Of a stretch of 64,000 nucleotides of DNA, positions 18,324-27,116 are shown piece by piece (the first letter of the stretch is position 1; each line of letters begins with the position of its first letter). The notes beneath the pieces are model-generated. The model was not told where the DNA came from. It ran no database searches and saw only the letters and a list, made by a program, of their open reading frames with translations. Both the position numbers and the translations under genes were made by a program. Origin of the DNA: an uncultured Alphaproteobacteria bacterium (lineage in GTDB: Bacteria; Pseudomonadota; Alphaproteobacteria; UBA8366; GCA-2717185); the NCBI GenBank assembly GCA_943788635.1, contig CALSRA010000023.1:1-64000 (forward strand), given 5' to 3'.

Positions 18324-18333
18324 GCGCCAATCT

Positions 18334-20463
18334 GTGGGCCGACTGAAACTCAATTCATTTTCCGCGCTGTTCCACTGGCGAGGCCGAACACTCGCATTTC
18401 TGTGCCTTGCAGTATTCATTGTCATCCGCGCAACAAACCCGGAACCGCTGGAATCCCTACGCACCGCCCTGTTTGACACGCTGCAGGTGATGAAGCCGCA
18501 CATACGGCACCCTGATGTTCCTGTTGTAATTGTCGATATAGACGAAGAGAGCCTGGCCCATTACGGGCAATGGCCATGGCCGCGCAATCTGGTCGCCGAA
18601 CTGGTCGACCGTATTGCGGCCCATAACCCGCCTGCAATCGGGTTCGATATCCTGTTCAGCGAACCGGACCGATTGTCACCGCATCATATATTAACCGATT
18701 ATCCGGAACTCCACCCTCGTGCGAAACAGGCCATTGCCAATCTGGAACGTACAGACGCACGGCTTGCCCGAAGTCTTTCTGCCGCACCAACCGTTCTGGG
18801 AGTCGGCGCACTGCTTTACAGACCGACTGTCCGGTCCAGGTTGGTCACCCAGGTGCCTGTTCTACAGCGCGGCGGCGATGCGACTCCCAAACTGCCCTAT
18901 TTCCCAACAGCCTTGCAAAGCCTTCCGCAGCTCGGGAAAGCGGCCACAAGCCATGGTATTCTGAACGTTCTGCCGGAAGCGGATGGCATCATTCGCCGTG
19001 TTCCGCTGGTCGTCAATATCGACGGAACCATCACACCGACACTGACAGTCGAGATGCTGAGAACCGCCATTGGCGCACCGAATTACACGATCCATTTCGA
19101 CGGCGACCGCATCACCGGCATTTCCATAGACAGTATATTCATCCCGACAGAACCCGACGGACGGATTTGGGTCAACTACACTACGCACAAGAAGGAACGA
19201 TATGTTTCCGCGTCAGATATTCTGGATGGCAATCCAGCGGCCCTGAACCAGATTCAAGGCAAGCTCGTCCTGCTCGGCAGCACCGCGCTAGGTCTCGTCG
19301 ATGAAAAGTCCATCCCCGTAGAAGCGCGCATAAACGGCATCGAAATTCACGCGATGCTCCTTGAATCGCTCATCACTTCGGAACTGCTCACCCGGCCCGC
19401 TATACGCTGACATTCTTGAACTTGCGCTCATACTTATTACCGGGCTGGTTTTGATCACCACTTGTGCCCTTCCTGAAACCGGTATGGGGCCACGTTGCCG
19501 ATCATCACCACAATCGGCTTGCTGGCCGGCATTGCCTGGGTGGCGCACGAGTATTTTGCTTTTAGAATCGATACGACCTTTGCCGGTATTTCGAATTTGG
19601 CCGTCTTCGCCGTCCCTGCTTGGTGCAACGCTGACGGAAACCGAGCGGAAGCGGCGGATGCTTCAGGCCGATCTCGAAATCGAGCGCAATGCCGCCGCCA
19701 AAATGGAAGGTGAGCTTGACGCCGCACGCAGCATACAGCTTGGCATGCTGCCGAGTGATTTTCCCCGCATTTCCCGAACACACCGAATTCGACCTCCACG
19801 CCATGCTGGAGCCGGCAAAAAGCGGTCGGTGGAGACCTGTACGATTTTGCCATGCTTGACGAACACCATCTGTTCTTCATCGTCGGTGACGTTTCCGGAA
19901 AGGGCATCCCCGCGTCGCTGTTCATGGCGATCACAAAAGCCCTTTATAAAAGCAGCGCGATGCGCCGAAAGGTCAGGATCGAAGAGATCATGACCGAAGC
20001 CAATGCCGAGATATCACAAGAAAACCCGGCGATGCTCTTCGTGACGGTGCTTGCGGGGATCATGGATATCAGAACAGGCAGTATCGAATTCTGCAATGCG
20101 GGGCATGATGCACCGGTTCTTCTGGCACCTGGCGAACCGCCAAAACTAATCGAAACCGACGGCGGGCCACCGCTATGTGTGCTGGACGATTTCGAGTTTC
20201 CGCAGGGCTCCCACCAGCTTAATCCCGGCGAAGCGATCGTTCTTTATACGGATGGGGTAACCGAAGCGATGAACCCGGAAGATGTCCTGTATTCGGCTGA
20301 TCGCATGACCGGCTTCCTGGCCGCGACGGAAGATGGCGCGACCTGCGAAACAATTGTCACGACGTTGTATTCCGATGTCGTGAAGTTCGCTGACGGTGCC
20401 GAGCCTTCGGACGATGTCACAATCCTCGCGCTGCGTTATCAGGGGCCAGACGGGGCCGACTGA
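18334..20463 (+). pseudogene. CHASE2 sensor-PP2C (SpoIIE-type) phosphatase with frameshifts
   Basis: From a probable GTG at 18334, 10 bases after the MBL stop, a first membrane helix (LAFLCLAVFIVIRAT) leads into a CHASE2 extracytoplasmic sensor domain: VVIVDIDEESLAHYGQWPWPR and GFDILFSEPDR, ending with GKLVLLGSTALGLVDEKSIP. Further membrane helices and a coiled coil (ERNAAAKMEGELDAARSIQ) follow in alternating frames between 19395 and 19850. The last open stretch is a PP2C domain with metal-binding VGDVSGKGIPASLF, YTDGVTEAM and SDDVTILAL. Predicted role: senses an envelope signal and dephosphorylates the STAS protein. About six frame changes are needed, near 19395, 19490, 19560, 19660, 19770 and 19840. 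Confidence 0.78.
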
Positions 20464-20489
20464 TTAACGCAGCTTTTTACGCGTGGAAC

Positions 20490-21104
20490 TCAGCGGACCC
20501 TAATCTCAACGCGCCGGTTGCGAGGCTCTGTAGATTCATCCTTCGTCTTAATGAAAAGATCCCACTCACCACGCCCGTAAACTTCAATGAGTTCGGAGGG
20601 AACGTCGCGTGCCACGAGCTTGTCGCGGATTGCCGCCGCACGCTTAACGGATAACTGCGCGTTGTAGGTACTATCGCCCGTCGTATCCGTATGGCCTGTC
20701 ACCTGAATCTCGAAGGCCGACCGTCGGTCAATATCGGCGAATACCGCCTCGAAATCCTTTTCAGACTCTTCGGTAAGGTCTTCGCTATCTCGAACAAAAT
20801 AAAGCCGGAAACGGCTGGGGGGAATCGGCTGCGCCTTCAGCGCCGCAGAAAAGATCCCGTCGACATCGTCATTCGTAACCGCAACCGATTCAACTTTGTT
20901 TCCCGACGTTACCCGTGCCGCTGCCAGGGCACTATCCAGTAGCACGGCGTTGGTTCCATCGTTCACCGTCACAGCGCCGACCTTGCCGTTTTCATCCGGC
21001 AGTACAATGACCAGGTTCTTTCCTAGTCTCGGCTCTGCGCACGCGGATGCCAACAACGCGGCAAGAACAACCAGATATTTTGTGGCGTACCCTAGCTTGG
21101 ACAT
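20490..21104 (-). CDS. OmpA-family peptidoglycan-binding lipoprotein
   Basis: 204 aa. A lipoprotein signal peptide (YLVVLAALLASAC, Cys about residue 22) precedes a region with a possible beta-rich fold, then a C-terminal OmpA domain: FEIQVTGHTDTTGDS, LSVKRAAAIRDKLV and VYGRGEWDLFIKT, ending in EPRNRRVEIRVR. The domain binds diaminopimelate peptidoglycan. It is encoded opposite to the CHASE2-PP2C gene (end to end) and just downstream of the FecR-domain gene, with 17 bases between, so the pair is one operon. Likely anchors or reports on the cell wall. Confidence 0.88.
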   Translation of the reverse strand: MSKLGYATKYLVVLAALLASACAEPRLGKNLVIVLPDENGKVGAVTVNDGTNAVLLDSALAAARVTSGNKVESVAVTNDDVDGIFSAALKAQPIPPSRFRLYFVRDSEDLTEESEKDFEAVFADIDRRSAFEIQVTGHTDTTGDSTYNAQLSVKRAAAIRDKLVARDVPSELIEVYGRGEWDLFIKTKDESTEPRNRRVEIRVR

Positions 21105-21121
21105 AAACTGCTTCCCCTCGC

Positions 21122-21577
21122 CTACTTTTCATCCACGCGAACGAGGAAACGCGTTCCACGGACGCCAAGAATTGCAGAGGGGGTCCGAATACGCATAGCC
21201 TCCGGCGATCCTCTGGCGATATCCCCTGAAATCACTGAAAGAGTCCCTTTGCCAAGTTTGGCCAGGAACGAGCCTTTCAACGTCGTTGGGTTGAAATTGA
21301 ATTCTTCAAGACTGACACTGCTGTTGGGACCAGTCGAAAATACCGTGTTATCGTCAAAGGTAATACCAACCGCACCGTTCTCACCGGTTTCGATCACATC
21401 CTCGCGCTGCACGATATCGCCCACAACGGCTGGCTGACGGGAATCGTTCCGCAGGACAAAGGCATCACCACTGACATTACGCAATTGGCCAATTCTATCC
21501 GGTTGTGCTGCAGCAATGCTTGCCGGCAATAATCCCAGCAAAACGGTCGCGACACATAAGCTTTGTAAGATTCGCAT
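21122..21577 (-). CDS. Secreted FecR-domain protein
   Basis: 151 aa from ATG 21577, preceded by GGGAG; earlier in-frame codons would put a signal peptide in the middle of the protein. A Sec signal peptide (LCVATVLLGLLPASIAAAQ) is followed by one FecR domain: DIVQREDVIETGENGAVGITF, DNTVFSTGPNSSVSLEEF and IRTPSAILGVRGTRF. Stand-alone periplasmic FecR-domain proteins are commonly found next to CHASE2 proteins and may be their ligand or partner. The start is 141 bases from the divergent RsbW-like gene, so the two share an upstream region. Confidence 0.88.
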   Translation of the reverse strand: MRILQSLCVATVLLGLLPASIAAAQPDRIGQLRNVSGDAFVLRNDSRQPAVVGDIVQREDVIETGENGAVGITFDDNTVFSTGPNSSVSLEEFNFNPTTLKGSFLAKLGKGTLSVISGDIARGSPEAMRIRTPSAILGVRGTRFLVRVDEK

Positions 21578-21718
21578 GATGTCTCCCGTGTAATGACCCT
21601 GTGTTGGGCGAAATATCCTCCACAATTCGACAAATTGCCATAGCTTATTGGGATTATGTTTGGACCGAAGGGAACAGCGCGGTAGCTTGCGAGGCACCAG
21701 TAGAACCGGAACGGCAAT

Positions 21719-22144
21719 ATGGAATCTCACGTAACATTCACGGTCGCCAACAAATATGCCGAACTGGACCGTATCGCCGCCGAGGTCGCGAAATTCTGTG
21801 GAAATTACGAAAATCTCGTTACGCTGGAGAACCGGCTGCTTCTCGTGCTTGAGGAACTGTTTTCAAATACGATCGACTATGGCTATGCCGAGGAAGATCC
21901 GTCCTCACACGAAACGGTAATAAAGCTATCCATTAGCGAAAATACGCTTCACGTCGTTTACGAAGATGATGCCCGTCCGTTCGATCCGACACTGGCGCGA
22001 CCAATCAATATGACCGGCACTGTCGAAGACCGCCCGGTCGGTGGTCTTGGCATCCACCTTGTTACGACGATCATGTCTTCCGTCGATTACGAACATATCG
22101 AAAGCCGCAACCGGCTTACTATGAAAATGACAATCCCCACCTGA
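21719..22144 (+). CDS. RsbW-like ATP-binding anti-sigma/kinase (HATPase_c)
   Basis: 141 aa, single GHKL ATPase domain. The N box is EELFSNTIDYG (residues 45-55), G1 is YEDDARPFDP (81-90), G2 is RPVGGLGIHL (105-114). This is the serine-kinase/anti-sigma type that phosphorylates a STAS protein and holds its client inactive. The STAS protein at 17 kb and the PP2C domain at 20 kb complete the set. No sigma factor gene is adjacent, so its client is encoded elsewhere or the switch controls something other than sigma. Confidence 0.85.
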   Translation: MESHVTFTVANKYAELDRIAAEVAKFCGNYENLVTLENRLLLVLEELFSNTIDYGYAEEDPSSHETVIKLSISENTLHVVYEDDARPFDPTLARPINMTGTVEDRPVGGLGIHLVTTIMSSVDYEHIESRNRLTMKMTIPT

Positions 22145-22175
22145 GGGAAAATTCTGACCAGCACCAATCGGTGCT

Positions 22176-22580
22176 TCAGTTGATGGAACGCCCGCTTTCC
22201 GGCGGCATATCACCGGGTTCGAACCGGGTCGGTCCTGCCTGGTGGTGCACCATCTTCCAGCGTCCCTCTTCCTTTACAAAATAGTTCGTCGCAATCAGGT
22301 AGCTGCCGCCGACGCCTTCAAAGCAGACGACATAGCCCGCTTCACCGTAATAATAGGCGCGTGGGGCGATACAGGCGATATCCGGTGCCGATGCCCCCAC
22401 CAGGATCGCGCGCCAGCTCTCGATGACATCCTCTCGACCATGGATCCCCTCCCACCCGGGATGAATGCAACAGACCGGCGCCGAAGACGCCCACAGACTT
22501 TCCATCGCAGGGACATCACGATCCGCAAAGGCGCGGTAAAACATTTCGTTGGCGAAAAGAATAGCGTCCGATTCGGACAT
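22176..22580 (-). CDS. SnoaL/NTF2-like domain protein
   Basis: 134 aa alpha+beta barrel protein of the nuclear transport factor 2 superfamily. Typical segments: ANEMFYRAFADRDVPAMESLW, CIHPGWEGIHGREDVIESWRAIL and ATNYFVKEEGRWKMVHHQAG. The fold serves as ligand pocket or small enzyme and does not by itself give a function. It runs in the same direction as the following secreted-protein gene, 10 bases apart, and the two may be one unit. Confidence 0.8.
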   Translation of the reverse strand: MSESDAILFANEMFYRAFADRDVPAMESLWASSAPVCCIHPGWEGIHGREDVIESWRAILVGASAPDIACIAPRAYYYGEAGYVVCFEGVGGSYLIATNYFVKEEGRWKMVHHQAGPTRFEPGDMPPESGRSIN

Positions 22581-22590
22581 AATAACTCCG

Positions 22591-23073
22591 TTATTCTATG
22601 ACGATCTGATGGGCGAACTCCCGCCCGTCACTAACCGTGATCAGTTCAAAACCCATCATCTTCGCCAAATCGAAGAATGTGAAATAGTCCTGCACCGCAT
22701 TCTCCTGAAACAGCGCGGTCGTCCTGGAAACGGCCGTCAGCGTCGCCAGCAACCCACGCATCCGGTATAGCGTGTTATAGGCGTTTGACTTTACGCTGAT
22801 GATAATCAGTTTCTGTGCTTCGGCGCCTTTTGCAAAAATCGCAATTTCAGGGGGGTACGGATTGCGCAGCATCTGACTTGTAAGCCCCGTCACAAAGGCT
22901 ATACGGGCCCGGCGACTGGCTTCCGGTAATGTAATTGCCCGCGCGGTGTAGGTTTCACGAGACTGTACCTCGGGATAATAGTAGCCTGCATGCCTGTCCT
23001 TGGTCAGACCGGCCTGCGGAACAATAATAATCAGAACAGCACTAAAAAACGCTGCCCAGCCATACTTGAACAT
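22591..23073 (-). CDS. Conserved secreted protein of unknown function
   Basis: 160 aa with a Sec signal peptide ([19 protein letters not shown]). The mature part contains [55 protein letters not shown] and a C-terminal [24 protein letters not shown] recall similar alphaproteobacterial proteins, sometimes labelled as molybdopterin-guanine dinucleotide biosynthesis protein A; nothing in the sequence supports that label, since the protein is exported and has no MobA motif. It is divergent from the NAD kinase gene, with about 100 bases between. Confidence 0.75.
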   Translation of the reverse strand: MFKYGWAAFFSAVLIIIVPQAGLTKDRHAGYYYPEVQSRETYTARAITLPEASRRARIAFVTGLTSQMLRNPYPPEIAIFAKGAEAQKLIIISVKSNAYNTLYRMRGLLATLTAVSRTTALFQENAVQDYFTFFDLAKMMGFELITVSDGREFAHQIVIE

Positions 23074-23175
23074 AATGCTTCCAATCGTTTAAAACCGACC
23101 CGGTGCAGATTACGGTGCCGGACAACCCAAATGCGTTCGTGCCTCTATTCGACGCCATTCTCGCGGGGACACCCC

Positions 23176-23943
23176 ATGCAAGACAAGAAAATAGCGTTCC
23201 TTGGGTCCGGTTCGCCCCGGGCCAAGAAGGCACTCGAGGCGCTTTCCACTCGTTATACGACCGTCCCTCCCGAAGATGCAGATATCGTTGTGGCATTAGG
23301 CGGCGACGGTTTTATTCTGCAATGCCTTCACGAATCCATGCGCCGCAAGACGCCGATCTACGGCATGAATCGCGGTTCTGTGGGATTCCTCATGAATGAA
23401 TACAAAGAGGATGGCCTGCTGGAACGCCTGTCCAGTGCGCAATCGGTCCGGTTTGTGCCGCTCCGTCTCAAGAGTTTCGGCCTTGACGGCACCGAAAGCG
23501 AAGCCCTGGCCATCAACGAAGTATCGCTGCTGCGGGAAACCCGGCAGGCGTCCAAGATCCGCATTCTTATCGACGGTGTCGAGCGAATGGCCGAGATGAT
23601 CTGCGACGGTGTCCTTGTAGCAACCCCTGCCGGCAGCACCGCATACAACCTCTCAGCCCACGGACCGATTGTCCCTATTGGATCCGACGTCCTTGCCCTC
23701 ACACCAATCAGTGCCTTTCGGCCCCGACGCTGGCGCGGCGCACTACTACCGCACAACGCAAAGATCCGGTTTGAAGTGCTGGAAGCAGAGAAACGGCCCG
23801 TCAGTGCCGTTGCCGACGGCACCGAAATTCGTGATGTCGCAGCCGTGGAAGTCAGCGAAGCCCCCGAATTTGCCGTGACAATTCTGTTCGACAAAGAACA
23901 CGGCCTCGAAGAACGAATTCTCAAGGAACAGTTCGCCAGCTGA
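23176..23943 (+). CDS. nadK: NAD kinase
   Basis: 255 aa from ATG 23176 ([13 protein letters not shown]); a longer in-frame extension has no family similarity. [19 protein letters not shown] holds the GGDG motif (residues 42-45), followed by [24 protein letters not shown] and [20 protein letters not shown]. It phosphorylates NAD to NADP with ATP or polyphosphate and is normally essential. The short length and short N-terminus are usual for alphaproteobacteria. Confidence 0.95.
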   Translation: MQDKKIAFLGSGSPRAKKALEALSTRYTTVPPEDADIVVALGGDGFILQCLHESMRRKTPIYGMNRGSVGFLMNEYKEDGLLERLSSAQSVRFVPLRLKSFGLDGTESEALAINEVSLLRETRQASKIRILIDGVERMAEMICDGVLVATPAGSTAYNLSAHGPIVPIGSDVLALTPISAFRPRRWRGALLPHNAKIRFEVLEAEKRPVSAVADGTEIRDVAAVEVSEAPEFAVTILFDKEHGLEERILKEQFAS

Positions 23944-24801
23944 TCAGACGAGCTGCTTGCGCCCAAAGTCGCAAATCGCCCTGACCAGCCGGGTCATGTC
24001 CTTCTGCAGGGCGGGGAAGCCACGATTTCGTTCCAGACGCGCCTCATCCATATAAATCGAGCGGTTGATTTCAATCTGCAGGCCGTGCCGCCCCCCTTCC
24101 GGGTCTGAATGGGCCCGAATCAGTTCCACGCCTTTGTAGGGATCGTTGATCCGCACGTCATAGCCATAGCCGCGCAAAGTCTCCGCCACAAAGTTTGTGA
24201 AGTCTGGAGAACAGGTCGACCCGTCCCGGTCACCAAGCACAAAATCTCCCCAGCCCGATGGCCCGCCATAGACATATGGTGCTGGCATCGTCGGCATCGA
24301 GTGGCAGTTCACATGCCAGACGGCCCCAAACCGGTCATGTGCTTCGTCCAGCGACCGCCGCAACGTTTCATGATACGGCCGCCAGTATGTTTCGATCCGG
24401 TCCCGCATTTCCGAGACTTCCAGCTTGTGGTCGTAAATCTGATGATCTGGTGGGCAAATTCGCCACACCAAACCATGCCCGAGGCGTGTTTTCTCGCTGG
24501 GGCTGACCGGCTCTGGCCACGGACCGGCCAACAATTCGGGATCGATATCCTGAAGCGATCTGTTGGGGTCGATATAGGAACGTGGAAACAAGGCGCATTG
24601 CAGGCTGGCGCCGCATTCCGGCGCCGCAACGAACAGTTCGTCAACGAAGCTGTCCTCGGCTTTCCGGATGACATTCATCGGTGTCACACAACTGAAATCC
24701 GCCGGATATTCCGTTCCGCTGTGCGGCGAGTCGAGAACGACCGGCGCCGCATTGCCATTTGGCCTGACAACGTGCAACACGCCGGGAATACTGGTGCGCA
24801 A
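23944..24801 (-). CDS. N-formylglutamate amidohydrolase family protein
   Basis: 285 aa if started at TTG 24801, which has a CAGGGA site; the open frame continues to 24972 but would then overlap the divergent argE start. Motifs: VVLDSPHSGTEYPADF, LFPRSYIDPNRSLQDIDPE, WHVNCHSMPT, PYKGVELIRAHSDPEGGRHG and IEINRSIYMDE. The family removes formyl from N-formylglutamate in histidine breakdown, but many members act on other N-acyl amino acids. It overlaps no neighbour and ends at the NAD kinase stop. The start codon is uncertain. Confidence 0.8.
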   Translation of the reverse strand: MRTSIPGVLHVVRPNGNAAPVVLDSPHSGTEYPADFSCVTPMNVIRKAEDSFVDELFVAAPECGASLQCALFPRSYIDPNRSLQDIDPELLAGPWPEPVSPSEKTRLGHGLVWRICPPDHQIYDHKLEVSEMRDRIETYWRPYHETLRRSLDEAHDRFGAVWHVNCHSMPTMPAPYVYGGPSGWGDFVLGDRDGSTCSPDFTNFVAETLRGYGYDVRINDPYKGVELIRAHSDPEGGRHGLQIEINRSIYMDEARLERNRGFPALQKDMTRLVRAICDFGRKQLV

Positions 24802-24970
24802 CGGATGGTTTCCCTGAAAATTTACGGGCAATCGGGCGACAGAATGTATGATGGCCGTGAATCGCGCAACCGTCCCGCAATCATCCTGAACTTTAAGCTT
24901 CCCGACGCTGGCGTGCCGACTGGGAAACGCTATAGTACGAGCTTGGAGCAAGCGACAAGGATACCAGAAC

Positions 24971-26155
24971 ATGGTGCAGCAGACGCCGGGGCAACCGGAC
25001 AGCCTGAAGATGATCGAGAAACTGATTAGCTACGACACCACAAGCCGCGAATCCAACCTTGAACTGATCGAATTCGTACAAGGATACCTGCAGGACCTCG
25101 GTGTCGAAAGCCAACTCGTTTATAACGAGGACAAACGCAAGGCGAACCTGTACGCAACACTGGGTCCGGCGGACCGTTCGGGGATCATGCTGTCGGGCCA
25201 TACCGACGTCGTCCCGGTCGACGGCCAGAACTGGGCGAGCGACCCGTTCACAATGCGGCACGCCGACGGCAAGCTATATGGCCGCGGCAGCAGCGACATG
25301 AAAAGCTTCATCGCCATTGTTCTCGCCTTCGCGCCCGAAATTCTGGCCCGAAAGCTGGAAACACCTATCCATCTGGCCTTTTCCTATGACGAAGAAATCG
25401 GCTGTGTCGGCGTCCGTCGCCTGGTCGAGATCCTGAAGGACATGCCCTTCAAACCGGCGATGTGCATTGTCGGCGAACCGACCGATATGAAAGTCGTGAT
25501 CGCGCATAAGGGTAAGCAGTCATACCGCGCCCATGTTCGTGGGTTGGAAAGCCATTCCTCGCTGGCGCCACAGGCTGTGAATGCGGTCGAATATGCAGCT
25601 GAGGCCGTGACCTACCTCAAAGGTATGGCCCGCCGCTACGCCACTAATGGCCCCTTCGACGAGGATTTCGACATCAGTCACACGACGGTTCATACCGGTG
25701 TCTTCCATGGGGGAACCGCGTTGAATATCGTTCCCAAGGAATGTAGTTTCGATTTCGAATTCCGGCACCTGCCGGCGGACGATGCGGACGCCTTGTTTGC
25801 CGAAATCCAAACCTATGTGCGCGAGAAACTGGAACCGGAGATGCAGGCTATCGACCCGGATAGCGGATTCAGTTTTGAGGAACTCAGCGCCATACCGGCA
25901 CTTGATGCGCGTGAAGACGACGATGTGGTGACCTTCGTAAAATCCATTGCCGAGCGCAACGACCATGGCAAGGTCGCCTTTGGAACCGAAGCCGGGCTGT
26001 TTCAAAAACACGCGGGCATTCCCACGGTGATATGTGGCCCCGGCAGCATCACCCAGGCGCACAGGCCCGATGAATTTATCACCATGGAACAAATCGGACT
26101 CTGCGAAACATTCATGCGCCGCCTGATTGATCGCCTTGATAAAGAAGCAATCTAA
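24971..26155 (+). CDS. argE: Acetylornithine deacetylase, M20 family
   Basis: 394 aa. Two-domain M20 peptidase: metal ligands appear in LSGHTDVVPVDG (His77, Asp79), GRGSSDMKSF (Asp109), YDEEIGCVG (Glu141, Glu142) and FGTEAGLFQ; the dimerisation domain carries SHSSLAPQAVNAVEYA. It removes acetate from N-acetylornithine in arginine synthesis, or acts on a related acyl amino acid. The next gene, six bases on, is an aspartoacylase-family enzyme, so both may hydrolyse acyl-amino acids. Confidence 0.88.
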   Translation: MVQQTPGQPDSLKMIEKLISYDTTSRESNLELIEFVQGYLQDLGVESQLVYNEDKRKANLYATLGPADRSGIMLSGHTDVVPVDGQNWASDPFTMRHADGKLYGRGSSDMKSFIAIVLAFAPEILARKLETPIHLAFSYDEEIGCVGVRRLVEILKDMPFKPAMCIVGEPTDMKVVIAHKGKQSYRAHVRGLESHSSLAPQAVNAVEYAAEAVTYLKGMARRYATNGPFDEDFDISHTTVHTGVFHGGTALNIVPKECSFDFEFRHLPADDADALFAEIQTYVREKLEPEMQAIDPDSGFSFEELSAIPALDAREDDDVVTFVKSIAERNDHGKVAFGTEAGLFQKHAGIPTVICGPGSITQAHRPDEFITMEQIGLCETFMRRLIDRLDKEAI

Positions 26156-26161
26156 CCGGCA

Positions 26162-27115
26162 ATGAGTTTTCTGATCGAACTCGCCGCGCCCGATATATCG
26201 GCTTATGCCGCCGGTAATACTGGCATTTCCTTTGTCACCAGCTTTGACAGTGGCGTGGCCGGGCCCCACGTCATGGTCAATGCCGTAACCCATGGGAATG
26301 AACTATGCGGCGCTATTACCCTGGATTACCTGTTCCGACATGATTTGCGTCCCACCCGCGGACGGCTGACTCTCGGATTTGCAAATGTCGAAGCCTTTCT
26401 TAGCTTCAACCCGTCCCGCCCCACGGCATCACGCTATGTCCATGAGGACTTCAACAGGCTTTGGTCGCCAGAAGTTCTGGACGGTCCGCGCCAGTCGGCC
26501 GAACTGACACGGGCGCGTGAATACCGACCGTTTATCGACACTGTCGACTTCCTGCTGGACCTGCATTCAATGCAGCAGCCAAGCCCGCCGTTGATGCTGT
26601 CTGGCCCGCTGGAAAAAGGCATCGGGATTGCTGGCGGCGTCGGTGTCCCTGCCCATGTCGTTGCGGATAGTGGCCATGCTGCCGGACGGCGATTGCGCGA
26701 CTACGGCGATTTTTCCAATCCCTCCAGCCCGCGCAATGCGTTGCTGGTTGAATGCGGCCAGCATTGGCGGAAAAGCAGCGCTGACGTTTCGCTGGAAACA
26801 ACACTCCGCTTCCTGCGCCATCTCGACGTGATCGATGCAAAATTTGCCGCGGACCATGGTGCCGGCGGCGCACCAGCACCGCAGAAATTCATCGAGGTTA
26901 CCGAGGCGGTAACAGCGAAATCCACCGACTTCCACTTTGTACGGCCGTTCAATGGGATGGAAACCATTGCCGAAGCCGGCACAGTGATCGCGCACGATGG
27001 CGGCACCGCGGTCAGAGCCCCCTATGACAATTGTGTTTTGATCATGCCGTCACTTCGACTGTATCCCGGTCAAACAGCAGTAAGGCTGGGAGGATTCATC
27101 GACGCGCCGGGCTGA
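26162..27115 (+). CDS. Succinylglutamate desuccinylase/aspartoacylase family protein
   Basis: 317 aa M14-like zinc amidase. VTHGNELCGAI gives the HxxE zinc motif (His44, Glu47); DFLLDLHSMQQPSPP gives the third ligand His; LLVECGQHW and a C-terminal beta domain complete the fold. It cleaves the acyl group from N-acyl amino acids. Tightly linked to argE upstream; its 3' end abuts a convergent acyl-CoA synthetase gene. Confidence 0.85.
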   Translation: MSFLIELAAPDISAYAAGNTGISFVTSFDSGVAGPHVMVNAVTHGNELCGAITLDYLFRHDLRPTRGRLTLGFANVEAFLSFNPSRPTASRYVHEDFNRLWSPEVLDGPRQSAELTRAREYRPFIDTVDFLLDLHSMQQPSPPLMLSGPLEKGIGIAGGVGVPAHVVADSGHAAGRRLRDYGDFSNPSSPRNALLVECGQHWRKSSADVSLETTLRFLRHLDVIDAKFAADHGAGGAPAPQKFIEVTEAVTAKSTDFHFVRPFNGMETIAEAGTVIAHDGGTAVRAPYDNCVLIMPSLRLYPGQTAVRLGGFIDAPG

Positions 27116-27116
27116 T

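Noticed and set aside
17941..18333. Long N-terminal extension of the CHASE2 protein
   Set aside because: These codons are the tail of the MBL-fold gene in a shifted frame (FDAMYS, GHSSNIIGVELAQ); the CHASE2 protein starts after the MBL stop.
24802..24972. Longer start for the N-formylglutamate amidohydrolase
   Set aside because: It would overlap the divergent argE start and adds residues with no family similarity.
24109..25029. 306-codon plus-strand frame over the N-formylglutamate amidohydrolase
   Set aside because: Antisense shadow of a gene with clear catalytic motifs.
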